Assembly (NCBI GenBank): GCA_010094045.1
Contig: ML986578.1
Coordinates: forward strand, 1,216,584-1,235,854
Origin: Lojkania enalia
Lineage: Eukaryota; Ascomycota; Dothideomycetes; Pleosporales
DNA: 19,271 nt
Direction: 5' to 3'
Made by a program: the position numbers and the translations under genes. Position 1 is the first letter of the stretch, and the number at the start of each line of letters is the position of its first letter. The notes under the pieces are model-generated. The model did not search any database and was not told where the DNA came from. It saw only the letters and a program-made list of their open reading frames with translations. Below, piece by piece: positions 1 to 9,700 of the stretch.

Positions 1-253
1 GTAAAAGTATACGTTCCTGCGTAAAGGAGGCTCGGTTTTCTTATAGTAATATGTTGATTAACTCTAGAGAGTCTAGTAATATAACCTACTCCTAGCCTTT
101 AATAACGTTTAATATAGCTGCTTAAGTTATTATTTAAGTAATATAGAACTAGGCTAATTTAGCATTAATTCAGGGGTAAAGTTAATACGGTCCGAGTAGA
201 ACTCTTAACCAGTTATCGGTTTAAGCTACTTTTAAGTTTTCTATATCTTATTC
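1..253 (-). repeat. Post-RNase H linker of gypsy A, inverse of 5549-5801
   Basis: The reverse complement of 1-253 aligns without a gap to 5549-5801, with 216 identical positions out of 253. Of the 37 differences I count 36 transitions and one transversion. This shows that the two gypsy fragments belong to one family, were inserted in opposite orientation, and diverged mainly by RIP. The segment lies between RNase H and the integrase zinc-binding domain. The left end of this copy is the window edge, so the true extent of the repeat is unknown. Confidence 0.93.
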
Positions 254-289
254 GCGATGACTAAGGATATCTACTCTAATATTATTCTT

Positions 290-770
290 ACCTAGGGTAT
301 ACTTAATTTAGAACTGATACTAAGCTAATTTCTTAGTCTAATAAACTTAACGAGTATTAAGTACCTTTATAGTTATAAAATATTCAAGTAAGCGATAATC
401 GGTATATACTAGAGTTCTAGTAGCTACCGAAGTAAGTTCTACCCTCTATTATTTAAATATAGTAACAATTACGAACAGTTCCTTATTATAAATCTCCTAG
501 TTCAGTTCCGAACTGGATAGAACCTTACTATAGAATACTATAGGGTACTATTTTCCGTTAGAATATTTCTATAATAGTACTCCTACAACTACTCTATTAG
601 AGGTATTAGTTTCTATTTTTATTTCTAACGCAGGGTTAAAGTAGTAGAAAGTAGGTATACTTAATAGGGCTAACTTTAATTTCTTAAAGGTAATATCACA
701 TTTTAAAGTCTATATGAAAGGGGTTATAGGGTTCTATAGTATAATAATTGGCTTTACAACACGCGAGAAT
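290..770 (-). pseudogene. RNase H and connecting region of gypsy element A
   Basis: RNase H removes RNA from the RNA-DNA hybrid during reverse transcription. On the minus strand the RT connection motif GVKSFLGFTRFYRQFI (about 770-820) is followed by the RNase H region: a KNKNRN block near 620 where the family has an E/D-containing strand, then ELNYEIYDKELL-like sequence that reads ELN*EIYNKELF (about 465-500), and TDYRLLEYF (about 380-405, matching TDHRSLEYF). Acidic catalytic positions are partly changed to Asn. It is contiguous with the RT and is followed by a linker that ends at the window edge. Confidence 0.85.
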
Positions 771-889
771 TCTAGTATAAACTGTCGATAGAATCTAGTA
801 AAACCTAAGAAGGATTTCACACCTATTATAGTAGTAGATAGCTACTAGTTGCGTAGTACTTCTATCTTCTCTAGATTAACCTTAAGGCC

Positions 890-1620
890 TTTATTTAAAA
901 GAATATAGCTAAGGTATTTAGTTTAGGTAATATAGAATTCGCTCTTCTTAATATTAACTTATAACCCTGCTTAATATAATCTCTTAAGAACTTTCTTAAC
1001 ATAGATAGTATATATTACCTTATCTTCTAAGTAGATAAGGATGTTATCTAGGTAAGTAATATAGAAGTTATCTAGGTAGTTAATTAGTATGTCGTTTATA
1101 TAGTACTAGTAAGTTGCTAGACTGTTATATAATTTAAAAGGTAGAACTTTATACTTATAGGTTCTATATCGAGTCTGAAAGGTAGTATATTCCTTAGAAC
1201 TAGGGTCTATTCTAATCTTATTAAAGGCCGTGCAAATATTAAACTTAGTAAAAATTACTACCTTAGTAGGCCTAGATAGGAGTTTATCTATATATAGTAT
1301 TAGATATACGTCCTTACGGGTAAGAGTATTAAGTTTACAATAATCTACGCAAATATATAGGTTACTATTAGGTTTGCAGACGTAAAGAATTAGAAATATA
1401 AAAGGGTTCTAACTCTACTTAATATACCTATACTATAGATTATCTATAATATACTTCTTAGTTGCCTCTAGCTCCTTAATATTCTACTTATACAACGGGC
1501 TGTAACTATTAGAGAGGGGTTCTGTAAGGATAATTTTATAATTATAAGAGCGGTATTCTAGTAATTAATAAGCTGCAGTTTTGCTAAATATATCTTAATA
1601 TCTATAGTATTCGGATGGTA
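890..1620 (-). pseudogene. Reverse transcriptase of gypsy element A
   Basis: This is the RNA-dependent DNA polymerase of the element. The minus strand gives the conserved RT blocks in order: YSPLYK and the ELEATKKYI helix (about 1450-1500), ICVDYCKLNTLTRKDVY (about 1310-1370), FTKFNICTAFNKIRID (about 1210-1260, matching the family's FTKLDxxxAFHxIR), TFQTRY (about 1165-1185), and the catalytic box YLDNILIY at 1031-1054. The family has YLDDILIY; the second Asp is now Asn. After it comes the KKVLKRL and KKSEFY segment (about 905-1005) that leads to RNase H. Stops replace Gln and Trp codons. This was the easiest family assignment in the left third of the window. Confidence 0.95.
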
Positions 1621-2039
1621 ATTAGAGATTTACTAGTACTTTATTTTCAGCCTTATCTTCTAATTCTAGGGCTTACTTATCTTTAATCAGCTGCTTAATT
1701 TCGTATAGAGACGTAGAGAAAAACTTGTTCTCTTTCCTCTTTATATTAAAGTAGAAAGCATTAGCTAAGATAAGAGTAATAATAGAAGAATAAACTTTCT
1801 TCAGATTAGGTTCGGACTTTATTTTATATAGGCGTGCGGGAGCTCTAAGCTTATTTAGACTATAGGCTATAAGAGACTAATATAGTTTTAGCAGTCTTAG
1901 TAGACCCTTAATATAATAGATAGTTAGACTGCGGGACTATTAATACTAGTTCTTTTTCTATAGAGCGTCGCGTCGCCGGATATCTAGCTCTACTTTCTTA
2001 TTATGTACTAGCTAAGTTAATTATATAAGAAGAGGAGGT

Positions 2040-2440
2040 GAAGGATTATAAGTAGCAGGATACTTAGAGGGCTATATAATCCGATTTTTATCCGTATCTA
2101 GCAGGAGTTGAAAATAATATAACTATTTAATACTAATAATATAATTCTAAATACCTAGATCTATAATAATAAATAGGTAGTTTTAGATAGTTCTTCTATT
2201 AATTCGCAGGTATAAGTAGATATACTAATTAACTAGAGTTTAGATTCGGTCCTAAAAACCTTTAACAGTAATTTTAAAGGGTAAACGCTGTATTAATATA
2301 TATAAGGCTTAGAAGAGTAATCTAGCTACTATAGAATTAAGGAACAGGAAGCCTTAGGCGCCTATATTAACAAGAGCGTTTAGTTGTATACTAATACCTT
2401 TTAAATATAGAACAGTAGGAATTTAGAAGTACTTTCTTCT
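2040..2440 (-). pseudogene. Aspartic protease domain of gypsy element A
   Basis: This is the retropepsin that cleaves the Gag-Pol polyprotein. On the minus strand the active-site motif is at 2357-2368 and reads N-I-G-A, preceded by ALV and followed by a stop and GFLFLNS. The family motif is D-T-G-A with hydrophobic flanks, so the catalytic Asp has become Asn and the Thr has become Ile, both explained by C:G to T:A transitions. About 70 codons downstream the usual IIDLG-type segment is visible, with IIDLGI near 2150. The domain lies between the Gag zinc knuckle and RT, as expected. The catalytic Asp is lost, so it would be inactive even without its stop codons. Confidence 0.75.
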
Positions 2441-2599
2441 AAATAAATGCGACAAATCGATATTTAATAAGTTATATTTACTTAAGCTTAGGATAGAGAG
2501 TTTTCCTAAACGTCTCTATTTCCCACCTAAAAACTATTTAGGTAGTACTTGTTTACGTCTAAGAACTCTTCTTCCTTAATCTTCTCTTATTTAACCTCT

Positions 2600-3935
2600 A
2601 TCTCTTATATTCTAAGGACTATATATTCGTTTATGAAGTATCTTGGTTTACTATAGTTATAGTAATTTTCTAGAGTTGTATACTTTTCAGGTACGAGAGT
2701 CTTACTAGATTATTAGGGAGCGATTATAGTAGAATAAAGTATTAATACTAGGGTAGATTAGAGTAGTATTAGATTATAGGTTACTTTAGATAAACTCTTA
2801 GAAGCCTTCTAGTACCAATCCAAATTTATTTTAGCTGTAACCTGTAGGCTGATAGTTCGTTCTAAAAGGTTAGAAATACTCCTCCTTTCTATATTATAGG
2901 CTGTTAAGTAGGCGACTATAGTATTAAAGGAGCCTTTTTATATAAGCTTAAAGCTAAGGTTTAGTATCTTTAGGCTGGGGAGAATCTTATCCTATAAGTA
3001 GAAAAACTACTTAGATTAGGGTACGGATCCCCTAATAGCTGTACTAATAAAGCGAGCTTTAAAAGTTGGGAATACTTCTCTCTTATTTATTCTTAGGACC
3101 TAAAACGCCTATTACGCCTCTATCTCTTTATTACCTATAATAAAATACGATCGTAGAAGTAAAATTATTTCTTTAACATTCTTAAACTAATACTAGTCTA
3201 ATTCGGCTAGGTATTTTAGCTCTAGATACCCTTTTACAGTACTAAAGGTATATCTCTATACTAACGCTATATATATACGCTCTATCGGATAGTAATCTAC
3301 ATTAATTTTAAGTCGGTCTAGAATTAAGGCTTACTATTATTTAAATATAGGTTTACTACTATCTATAAAGCTTTCGATCTTAGATATATGTTTAGTAAGA
3401 TAGGCTTAAGGGGGTTTAGAGGTGGCTGAGAAGTTTCTTACTAGGGGAGTTGTAAAAGTTTCTTAGCGTATTATCAGTTCTAATTCGGTGGTTTATAGAG
3501 GTTAATTAGAACTAACAGTTCTCTATTATATTAAGCATGTAATCTCCTCTTATAAAATTATAATTTATTCCTTAAGGGTTTATTTACTCTAATTTCCCTC
3601 TAAATTAGATAGGTTCTTTATTATAGGCTTTATAGAGAGGGGTCCGCCTGTCGCAGGGCCCCCTATAAGAGGTAATAGTTGTTCTACACGCGTAGATAGA
3701 AGTTTACTCTTACTACAACTTACGCGTGTATTAGTTCTAGTATAGAAATTAGAAGGTGAATTATAGTTAAATATCAGCGGTTGCCTCTAATTCTGATAGG
3801 TTATTAGTAGTTTTCGAGTTTTTACCTAGGCGTACTCTACGCAGCTTTTCTAAAAGCAATCCTAATTGTAGGAGATAGGAAGTTCTAAACTTAAAGGCTT
3901 TAGTTAATAGGAGGTCTTTAAGATCCTATTTAGGT
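2600..3935 (-). pseudogene. Gag of gypsy element A
   Basis: Gag forms the nucleocapsid-like particle that packages retrotransposon RNA. The minus frame, read through stops, gives a capsid-like stretch (about 2750-3380, including LDRLKINVDYYP and YLELKYLAELDQYQF) and then a nucleic-acid-binding knuckle at 2623-2664. The knuckle reads YYNYSKPRYFINEY, which has CX2CX4HX4C spacing with all three Cys and the His changed to Tyr. Cys/His to Tyr is what G-to-A changes (TGY to TAY) and C-to-T changes (CAY to TAY) produce. The N-terminal portion (about 3400-3935) is poorly conserved and its start cannot be chosen because ATG codons are largely gone. The pol domains follow in the same orientation. The gene is non-functional. 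Confidence 0.75.
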
Positions 3936-3938
3936 AAC

Positions 3939-4199
3939 TGAATAATTTAATATAACGGTATATAAATATTATAACTTAAACTAAATCGGGCGTATTTTAG
4001 ACTTAGATGTATTTAAATAAACAATCGATACGATATTATTAAAGAGGCTGTTACCGGTAGTATTAAGTTCTTTTATATAATATAACGGCGCAGGTAAGAT
4101 AATAGGTCTAAATATAGTACGAATCCACTTAGAGGTATATAGGAGTATATAGGGGTTTAGGAACCTAGGAATTCTATTAACACCTATAGGCCTCATACA
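3939..4199 (-). repeat. Candidate 5' LTR of gypsy element A
   Basis: On the minus strand this stretch begins TGTATGAGGCC at 4199 and could end at a CA at 3939-3940, about 261 bp, a normal size for a fungal gypsy LTR. A TATA-like run (TTATATAAAAG, minus, about 4070-4080) sits where a U3 promoter would be expected. It lies directly upstream of the gag region. No second LTR is in the window, so neither the boundary nor a target duplication can be verified, and no clear tRNA primer-binding site follows it. It contains the only open frame of note in the window (71 codons, minus), which I regard as chance. Confidence 0.4.
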
Positions 4200-4355
4200 A
4201 AAGGATATAGAAGAACTACCAAGCTACTTATAAGGGAGTATATAACTATATACGGAAGGGAAAAGGAGTAGAACCGGGGGTAGGATAAGATAAGCGAAAA
4301 GCTTTAGGATAAGGTTGTATATAAAGCTTTTCGTAGAACGATTTCTTTGCATTGT
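4200..4355. other. Unassigned spacer with a 12-bp inverted repeat
   Basis: I recognise no coding domain here. The stretch is purine-rich and contains a perfect 12-bp inverted repeat, CGAAAAGCTTTA at 4295-4306 and its complement at 4322-4333, with a 15-base loop. It separates the presumed LTR of gypsy A from the truncated pogo element. I looked for the 5' terminal repeat of the pogo element here and did not find one. Confidence 0.5.
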
Positions 4356-4357
4356 TA

Positions 4358-5440
4358 CACTATTTAGCTAGATAATTATAAGTAGGTTACTGTAATCTAT
4401 ACAGTTAATACTATTAGGTAGATAATCTTACCTTTTATTATCTTTACTAGCTAGTACTACCTCTCTATATAGTACGAGGAGGATAATATACTATATAACT
4501 AGGCTTTCGCGGTTAGTAATAACAGCTAAACTACTAATAAGCTTAGAGTAGAGTAGTTAAAGTACTTTATTAAGTATATAGTAGAGCGTAGGGTAGGCAC
4601 GCGCTAGCTACTTATTCTTAATAGCTATAAGAGTTATAACTTACTTAAATTCTAATAGCTTTATAAAGAGAATAATATCTATACTCTTTATATACTATTA
4701 TATTTATTATACCTTCTACAGCCGCTTAATATTAGCTACTTTTTACTATTAAAGCACACGTATAGGTGCTAGATTAAAAGCTTAATATATAACTATATTA
4801 ACTATATTATAAAACTAGAGTTCTTATCTACCTTCTATATAGCTTATAAATAGTTAATTATAAAAGAGAACATCTATATAAGCTTTCGAGGCGCTAGTCT
4901 AGTCTTATATAATCTAGAGGTAGTAATATTAAAGCTTAATATTAAGTTTTATACGCTAATACCGCCTATACTAGAGGTTATCCTCTAGAAAGCTAAAATA
5001 CTAAGTAACACGCGCGAGCTAGACGCTTAATTAATATTAATTTATAATAGGATTTAGAGGTATAAGAGCTTATCGCCTACTTCTATTATTATAGCGCTTA
5101 ACCAGCTTAAAAAAGGTGCTAAAGTAATAGCGTACGAAAGTATACTTATATATAATTAAATCGCAAGGCTTAAGAAAGTAAATAAAACTGCTATAACGCG
5201 TAGAAAGTGTAAAAAGAAGAGGATCTAGTAGAAAGATACCTTAATAAAGGTAGAGGTAGAGGATATTATTACTTAAAAAGACGTTAAATAGTAGCTAGAA
5301 GAGGAAATATATTAAGGTAAGGCGCGATTAAATATAAGTCGGTAGGTTTTAACGTATTATAGCTACTATAGAGAAACTAGCTATAACTTAAAAACCTATA
5401 AGAAAGATACTATAAATACTTCTTAATCTAGCGTAGCTTA
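4358..5440 (+). pseudogene. DDE_1 superfamily (Fot1/pogo) transposase, C-terminal part
   Basis: This enzyme would cut and rejoin transposon ends using a DDD/E triad. Read through stops, the frame gives VTVIYTVNTIR and PFIIFTS (about 4388-4450), NKLRVE*LKYFIKYIVERR (about 4537-4595), then LLILNSYKSYNL (about 4608-4645), where the family has LLILDGHxSH with the second catalytic Asp. Here that codon is AAT (4620-4622), giving Asn. The third site, LLQPLN, ends at 4730 with Asn for Asp. The C-terminal part includes a basic RRKCKKKRI-like patch (about 5200-5230) and a zinc knuckle at 5358-5399 with CX2CX4HX4C spacing, all ligands now Tyr, ending ETSYNLKTYKK (family ETGHNxRTCKK). Both visible catalytic Asp residues are lost. 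Confidence 0.9.
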
Positions 5441-5508
5441 AATATTATAATTATCTTATTATATTATTAAGATAGATTACTGTAAAGGCGTAAAAAGTTA
5501 GTAAGGGT

Positions 5509-5541
5509 AGCCGCTTGCTTATAATAGCCGCTCACTTATAA
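5509..5541 (+). repeat. Tandem 15-17-bp repeat at the presumed 3' end of the pogo element
   Basis: Two adjacent units, AGCCGCTTGCTTATAAT and AGCCGCTCACTTATAAA, sit about 110 bases after the transposase coding region and immediately before gypsy homology resumes at 5549. Short GC-containing subterminal or terminal repeats are typical of Fot1/pogo elements, which insert at TA. I did not find the inverted partner on the 5' side, which fits the 5' truncation. Confidence 0.55.
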
Positions 5542-5548
5542 ACACGTT

Positions 5549-6600
5549 AAATAAGATATAGAAAACTTAAAAGTAGCTTAAACTAATAACTAATTAAGAG
5601 TCCTATTTAGACTATATTAACTTTACCCCTAAATTAATACCGAATTAGTCTAGTCTTATATTATTTAAATAATAACTTAAGCAGCTATACTAAATGTTAT
5701 TAAAGGCTAGAAGTAGATTATATTACTAAACTTTCTAAAGTTAATCGACGTATTACTATAGGAAAACCGAACCTCCTTTATATAAGAACGTACCTTTTTA
5801 CTCTATAAGTATTAGATAGAGAATAGACTACTCTTCTATAATAATTACTTATATATTCTATTAGATTTAGGCCTTTATATATAGTTTATATAAGAGACTT
5901 ATAACTAAATATTCTCTATACACCTAAATACTACTAAAACCTATTAGTTACTATTTTAAAAGTACTACTAGAAGGATATAGAGGCTACTTATAAACGATA
6001 TATATAGAATTGTATTCTATACTATAAAGCTTATCTAATATAAACTCGAACCCTAAATTTTATCTACCTACTTCTTATACTAAATTAACTAATATAGTAC
6101 CTATATATTAACTTTAAGAATTTCTCTATAGATAAGTTTAAATATAATTAGATTATAGTAGTAATTAATCGTCTATTTAAATAAGCTATATCTATTTCCT
6201 ACTATCGTATAATTAATATATAGGGAATAGCCGAATTATTTATTTAATAGATATACCGCTTTAGCTATATATCTAAAACTATTATTTTAAACTAAAAACC
6301 TTAGTTTATATCTAATTTCTAGTTTAAATTCTACTATATCTTAAGTATAAAGATTAAACTATCTACTACTTATTATAAAGAAACTAATAGATAGATAGAG
6401 ATTATAAATAAATGTTATAGGGATTTTCGGCTAGTCTACTAAGCTGTATTAGATATTAACGTATAATATTATAGTCGATATTATACCGGATATTATATTA
6501 GATATTAACTAATATACCCCTTTTTTATATATATAAATATAGCCCGCTAGCTATTTTTAATTAACTAGTTTAGCTTTTTATCTCCTTCCCTAAAATAAGA
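5549..6600 (+). mobile_element. Gypsy fragment A' (same family as element A, opposite strand)
   Basis: This fragment starts abruptly inside the linker after RNase H and continues through the integrase. Its first 253 bases pair with 1-253 in inverse orientation, at about 85 percent identity with almost only transitions. Gag, protease, RT and RNase H are missing on this strand, so the copy is 5'-truncated exactly where the pogo element ends. The right limit is uncertain: integrase motifs are clear to about 6440 and faint to about 6600, and I found no 3' LTR matching the candidate LTR at 3939-4199. Confidence 0.85.
5850..6440 (+). pseudogene. Ty3/gypsy integrase of fragment A'
   Basis: Integrase inserts the cDNA into the host chromosome. 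The plus frame, read through stops, gives the zinc-binding (H2C2-like) segment HLNTTKTY, KYY*KDIEATYKRYI*NC (about 5930-6020). The core follows: VVINRLFK*A (about 6160-6180; family VVDRLSK, Asp to Asn), TIILNQKP*FISNF (about 6270-6320; family TIVSDRGPQFIS, again Asp to Asn), and ETNRQIEIINK (about 6380-6415; family ETDGQTExMN, Glu retained). Two of the three D,D-35-E positions are changed. It is contiguous with the linker shared with element A and complements that element, whose own integrase lies outside the window. Confidence 0.88.
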
Positions 6601-7430
6601 TTTACCTCTTATTATAGTTATAAGCCCGATTACTATACTAAAATAGCTGCAACTTAATTTATATATTATAATCGATATTACTTTTTTTTATTTAGTATTA
6701 TAATATCGCGATATTATTATCTTTATCGTTTACTAATAATCTTTAGATATTTAGCTATTAGAATTATATATAAATTCTATACTTTATAAACTTATTAATA
6801 TATTATATTACATTTAAGGCTATTTTATTCTCTTATATTAATATATTCTAGTATATTTTTAGCTAAGAGTATAAGAATATATAGACCTAAATATACCTCC
6901 TAAAAAGGTTAAAATCTATTAACTAGAACCCACTTATTATAAATATAGAACGCTAAGAGGTACTACCTCTATAACTAGGGCCTAATCTAATATTAGCTAC
7001 CGAACAGGTCAACTTAAACGAGAACTAATAAGGTAATAATAGGTAGAAGTATATTAAGGACTAGTTATTAGATAGTAAGTAGTAGGACTGCGGGAATTAG
7101 GAAGATAATTAGTTAGACGATAAAGTATAGTATAACCTATATATATAATAATAGTAGAAGTATTAGGTATAGCAGGTTGGACCTAACAGACCTAACGGAC
7201 CTAATAAGCTAGGCTTGGCGGTTTTAGACCTAACTATATAAGACGGAAGATCTTTTTAGTAGATTAGGTTCTATATAGTTATTCTCGTAAACTTATCTTA
7301 TTACTCTATTAGACTTTTAAATATACTTGTTACATTCGAAGAACTAGTAAACCTAATACTCTCTCTTTACTAAAGCTACTACCTCTAACTAATCTAACGT
7401 AAATAAAGCTCCGGTGCATATACGACTGTA
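6601..7430. other. AT-rich stretch without a recognised gene
   Basis: I could not assign this stretch. It follows the integrase of fragment A' and may hold the remaining C-terminal part of that polyprotein and its 3' end, but I see no convincing chromodomain and no LTR. All frames are dense with stops. The only local structure is a three-unit 9-base repeat at 7179-7205. GC-richer patches near 7080-7100 and 7175-7220 could be relics of coding sequence less affected by RIP. Confidence 0.4.
7179..7205 (+). repeat. Three tandem 9-base units
   Basis: GGACCTAAC, AGACCTAAC and GGACCTAAT follow each other without spacing. In one plus frame they read Gly-Pro-Asn, Arg-Pro-Asn, Gly-Pro-Asn. A related RGACCTAAC unit recurs shortly after, at about 7227-7235. 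It could be a low-complexity linker in a lost polyprotein tail or a simple minisatellite. Confidence 0.6.
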
Positions 7431-8229
7431 ATAGTAGTTGTTATATATACTAGCAGTATATAGGTTAGTAATACTACTCTCTCTAATATAGCCTAGATTA
7501 TATTTTTTATATATTCTAATATCGTGTAAGTATATTTAATATTATTATAATACTAGTAGAACTCTAGAAAATACTATATTAATACTGTTGTTTAAATAAC
7601 GGTATTAAGGTACGCAGTTAGTTATAGTATAATATAGTCTTATATTACGGTCGTATATATAAAAAGATAAATATTCCCTTTCTTTATATAGATTTAGAAA
7701 AGAATAAACAATTAATACTAGTTACTTAACTACCCTCTTATACGATATTTATACTATATAAACTTCTTTATCTTATATATACTTGCTAATTGTAAATACT
7801 AGCTAGTAGAAAGTCTATTTAATACTAATTAGTAGTTTAAATACTATAAGATAGAAAGCTCTTCTTATACCTTTCTATTTGGAGGATTGCGTATAAGAGG
7901 AATCCTTTTTCTTACTAATTTAACTATAAATTAATAAGAGTAAAGATAGAGTCTAATTTATATATAAGTAGCTGTAAATCTCTATTTAGTTACCCGACTA
8001 AGAGTAAGAAAACCTATCCGTATAATACTATTTAGAGGTACTATATAAATAGTAGTACTTATTTAACGCTAGAACGTCCGTTTTATCTTTTTATATAAGG
8101 CTGTTTAGAGGTAGTATATAATAAAGAAGTAAGATAGCGCGCGATAACGTATAACCAACTATTATAGAGTAATAAGTAATACTAGCTCTATCCCTAACCA
8201 ACTAATATATATCTCTTATAGGTATTTTA
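7431..8229 (+). promoter_or_regulatory. Candidate copia 5' LTR/leader region
   Basis: This stretch lies directly upstream of the copia gag region and has no coding domain I recognise, so it should contain the copia 5' LTR and leader. A possible LTR start is TGTTG at 7585, with a TATA-like run TATATATAAAAAG at about 7654-7666. An imperfect inverted repeat (7861-7870 with 7891-7900, one mismatch, 20-base loop) lies further on. The 3' LTR is beyond the right edge, so no boundary can be confirmed. No clear primer-binding site was found. Confidence 0.35.
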
Positions 8230-8234
8230 GCGAA

Positions 8235-9700
8235 GACCCTAGTAGAGCAGATAAATATTAAGGACTGAGTAGATAAGATTAAACTGTTAGAAGATATACT
8301 TAAGAAGCTTAATTTATATATAGCTAACTTAATTATAGAACTTTATATGTTAAATATAATAGGCGTATAAACTTTTAAAAACTTCTAAGGCGATTTTATA
8401 GACTAGAAGATTGTATACTTTAGAGACCTTAGCTAACCATTTCTATAAGAACTAATAGCTACCCTATAGAATAAGGGTATAAGTTTTAAGAAGGATATAA
8501 TAGAAGCTACTATACTATATAGACTTATAAAAGGAGAATATATATTTACTATCTTAATAGAGCGTTGTACGAAGCTATTACCGCTATTACTAGTCTTAAT
8601 ACTATAAAGGATATCTCTGTATAAACTACCTATAGACCTAATATCTCCTCTATAACTAGTATAACTACCTATAATCTAATCTCTATATAATTTATACTAA
8701 CTTCTATCTATATAAGATATTATAGTAGAGAACCTTATACCTAAGAAGGTTATATAATTCTAGAAGGTCTAGAAGAAGAAGAATAATTATATAGGGTAAC
8801 TATATAATATTCTAGCTAATAAAACTATAGTATTTATTAAGCTCTACTAACGTTTTACTATTTATAAGGCTTTATATATAAGTATTTTTTCTAATATCTT
8901 TAAGGGCTGCGTATATATATTCTACCTTTATAATATTAGCCCTAGGAAGACGTAGAAGGTCCTATATAAATAGCTTAGTAATTACTTTAATACTAATATA
9001 AATTACAACTAATATTAGATAGATTAGACGATAATAAGCTTTATATAAATTAAGTAGAAGAACCCTATAAAAACTCTATATAAAGCCCTTAAAACTATAA
9101 TTAATAAATTTACTATTATATAGAGAGCTCTTAGTCTATAATTCTAAAGCGAGATACTACTTTATACTACTATTATATAAGTATACTAAGAATAATCTAA
9201 GCTTAAACAAGCTATATTCTTAATTAAGCCTATATATAAGATACTATTTAATAATCTCTAAATAGTACTCTAAGTTTTAATCGACTAATAGAACAATATA
9301 TTTATAAATAAACCCTAGGACGTATACTATACTAATAGAAGATATAATTTATCTTATATACGTGGCTGTTAATAATATAGGAGAAGTTAAAGGGGATATA
9401 GAGGATTACATTCTTCTGTACGATTAAAACAATACTTTATCTATTATAAGGAAGGGTACTAGTTAATAAATTATCTTCGTATAGATTAATTCTATATAAA
9501 ACGCTAGTATATCTCTTCGTACGAAGGATTTTATAATAAAATACTAATGTATAAGGAGGTAAGCGCGTATATCTAGGAATTTAAAGGTAAACTAGAGTAG
9601 GAGGAAGAGGAGTCGTACGATAATAATAACTTAGATAAAGAGAAAGGTAAGGAGATTATTAACTACCTTATTACTACTACATTTCTCTACTATGCGATAG
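8235..9700 (+). pseudogene. Gag of the copia element
   Basis: This would be the structural protein of the copia particle. Most of the region is poorly conserved and I support it by position and by one motif: at 9433-9474 the frame reads YFIYYKEGY*LINY, which fits a fungal copia Gag knuckle of the CFxCxKEGCWxxxH type, with Cys and His codons changed to Tyr and the Trp changed to a stop. It is preceded by a basic, Arg-rich stretch (YRRS*RGYRGLHSS, about 9378-9415) and followed by an acidic stretch rich in Glu and Asp (about 9590-9640), both usual for this region. The start codon cannot be identified. Confidence 0.7.

Larger units (their letters stand above)
1..4199 (-). mobile_element. Ty3/gypsy retrotransposon A (RIP-degraded, cut by window edge)
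   Basis: Read on the minus strand, this block gives in order a candidate 5' LTR (near 4199), Gag with a CCHC knuckle, an aspartic protease, reverse transcriptase and RNase H, the standard gag-PR-RT-RH order of Ty3/gypsy. The integrase and 3' LTR would lie beyond position 1. Every domain is broken by stops, mostly where the family has Gln or Trp, and there is no usable ORF, so the element cannot encode its own proteins. A second copy of the same family lies on the opposite strand from 5549. The family and orientation are clear. The exact outer end is inferred only from a TG at 4199 followed by LTR-like sequence. Confidence 0.9.
4356..5548 (+). mobile_element. Fot1/pogo-type DNA transposon, 5'-truncated and RIP-degraded
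   Basis: The plus strand carries the C-terminal two thirds of a fungal DDE_1 (Fot1/pogo) transposase followed by a short tail. The N-terminal DNA-binding region (HTH and CENP-B type) and the first catalytic Asp are absent, and no 5' terminal inverted repeat is visible upstream, so the element is truncated at about 4356. The 3' end holds a tandem repeat (5509-5541) that resembles the terminal repeat of such elements. At 5549 the sequence switches to gypsy. The boundary could be an insertion site whose left half was lost, or a rearrangement junction. Confidence 0.85.

Noticed and set aside
3981..4196. A 71-codon open frame on the minus strand starting with ATG
   Set aside because: It lies inside the candidate LTR of gypsy A, matches no family I know, and its length is expected by chance. 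It is open only because this part of the sequence happens to lack TAG/TAA in that frame.
6595..6660. A helicase-like motif (IIVISPITIL) in the plus frame
   Set aside because: It is isolated, has no Walker A or DExH box nearby, and lies where the integrase tail of gypsy A' would be. Chance similarity in AT-rich translation is more likely.
9590..9640. An acidic-repeat gene of host origin (Glu/Asp-rich stretch)
   Set aside because: The stretch is in frame between the copia Gag knuckle and protease, where this copia type usually has an acidic linker.
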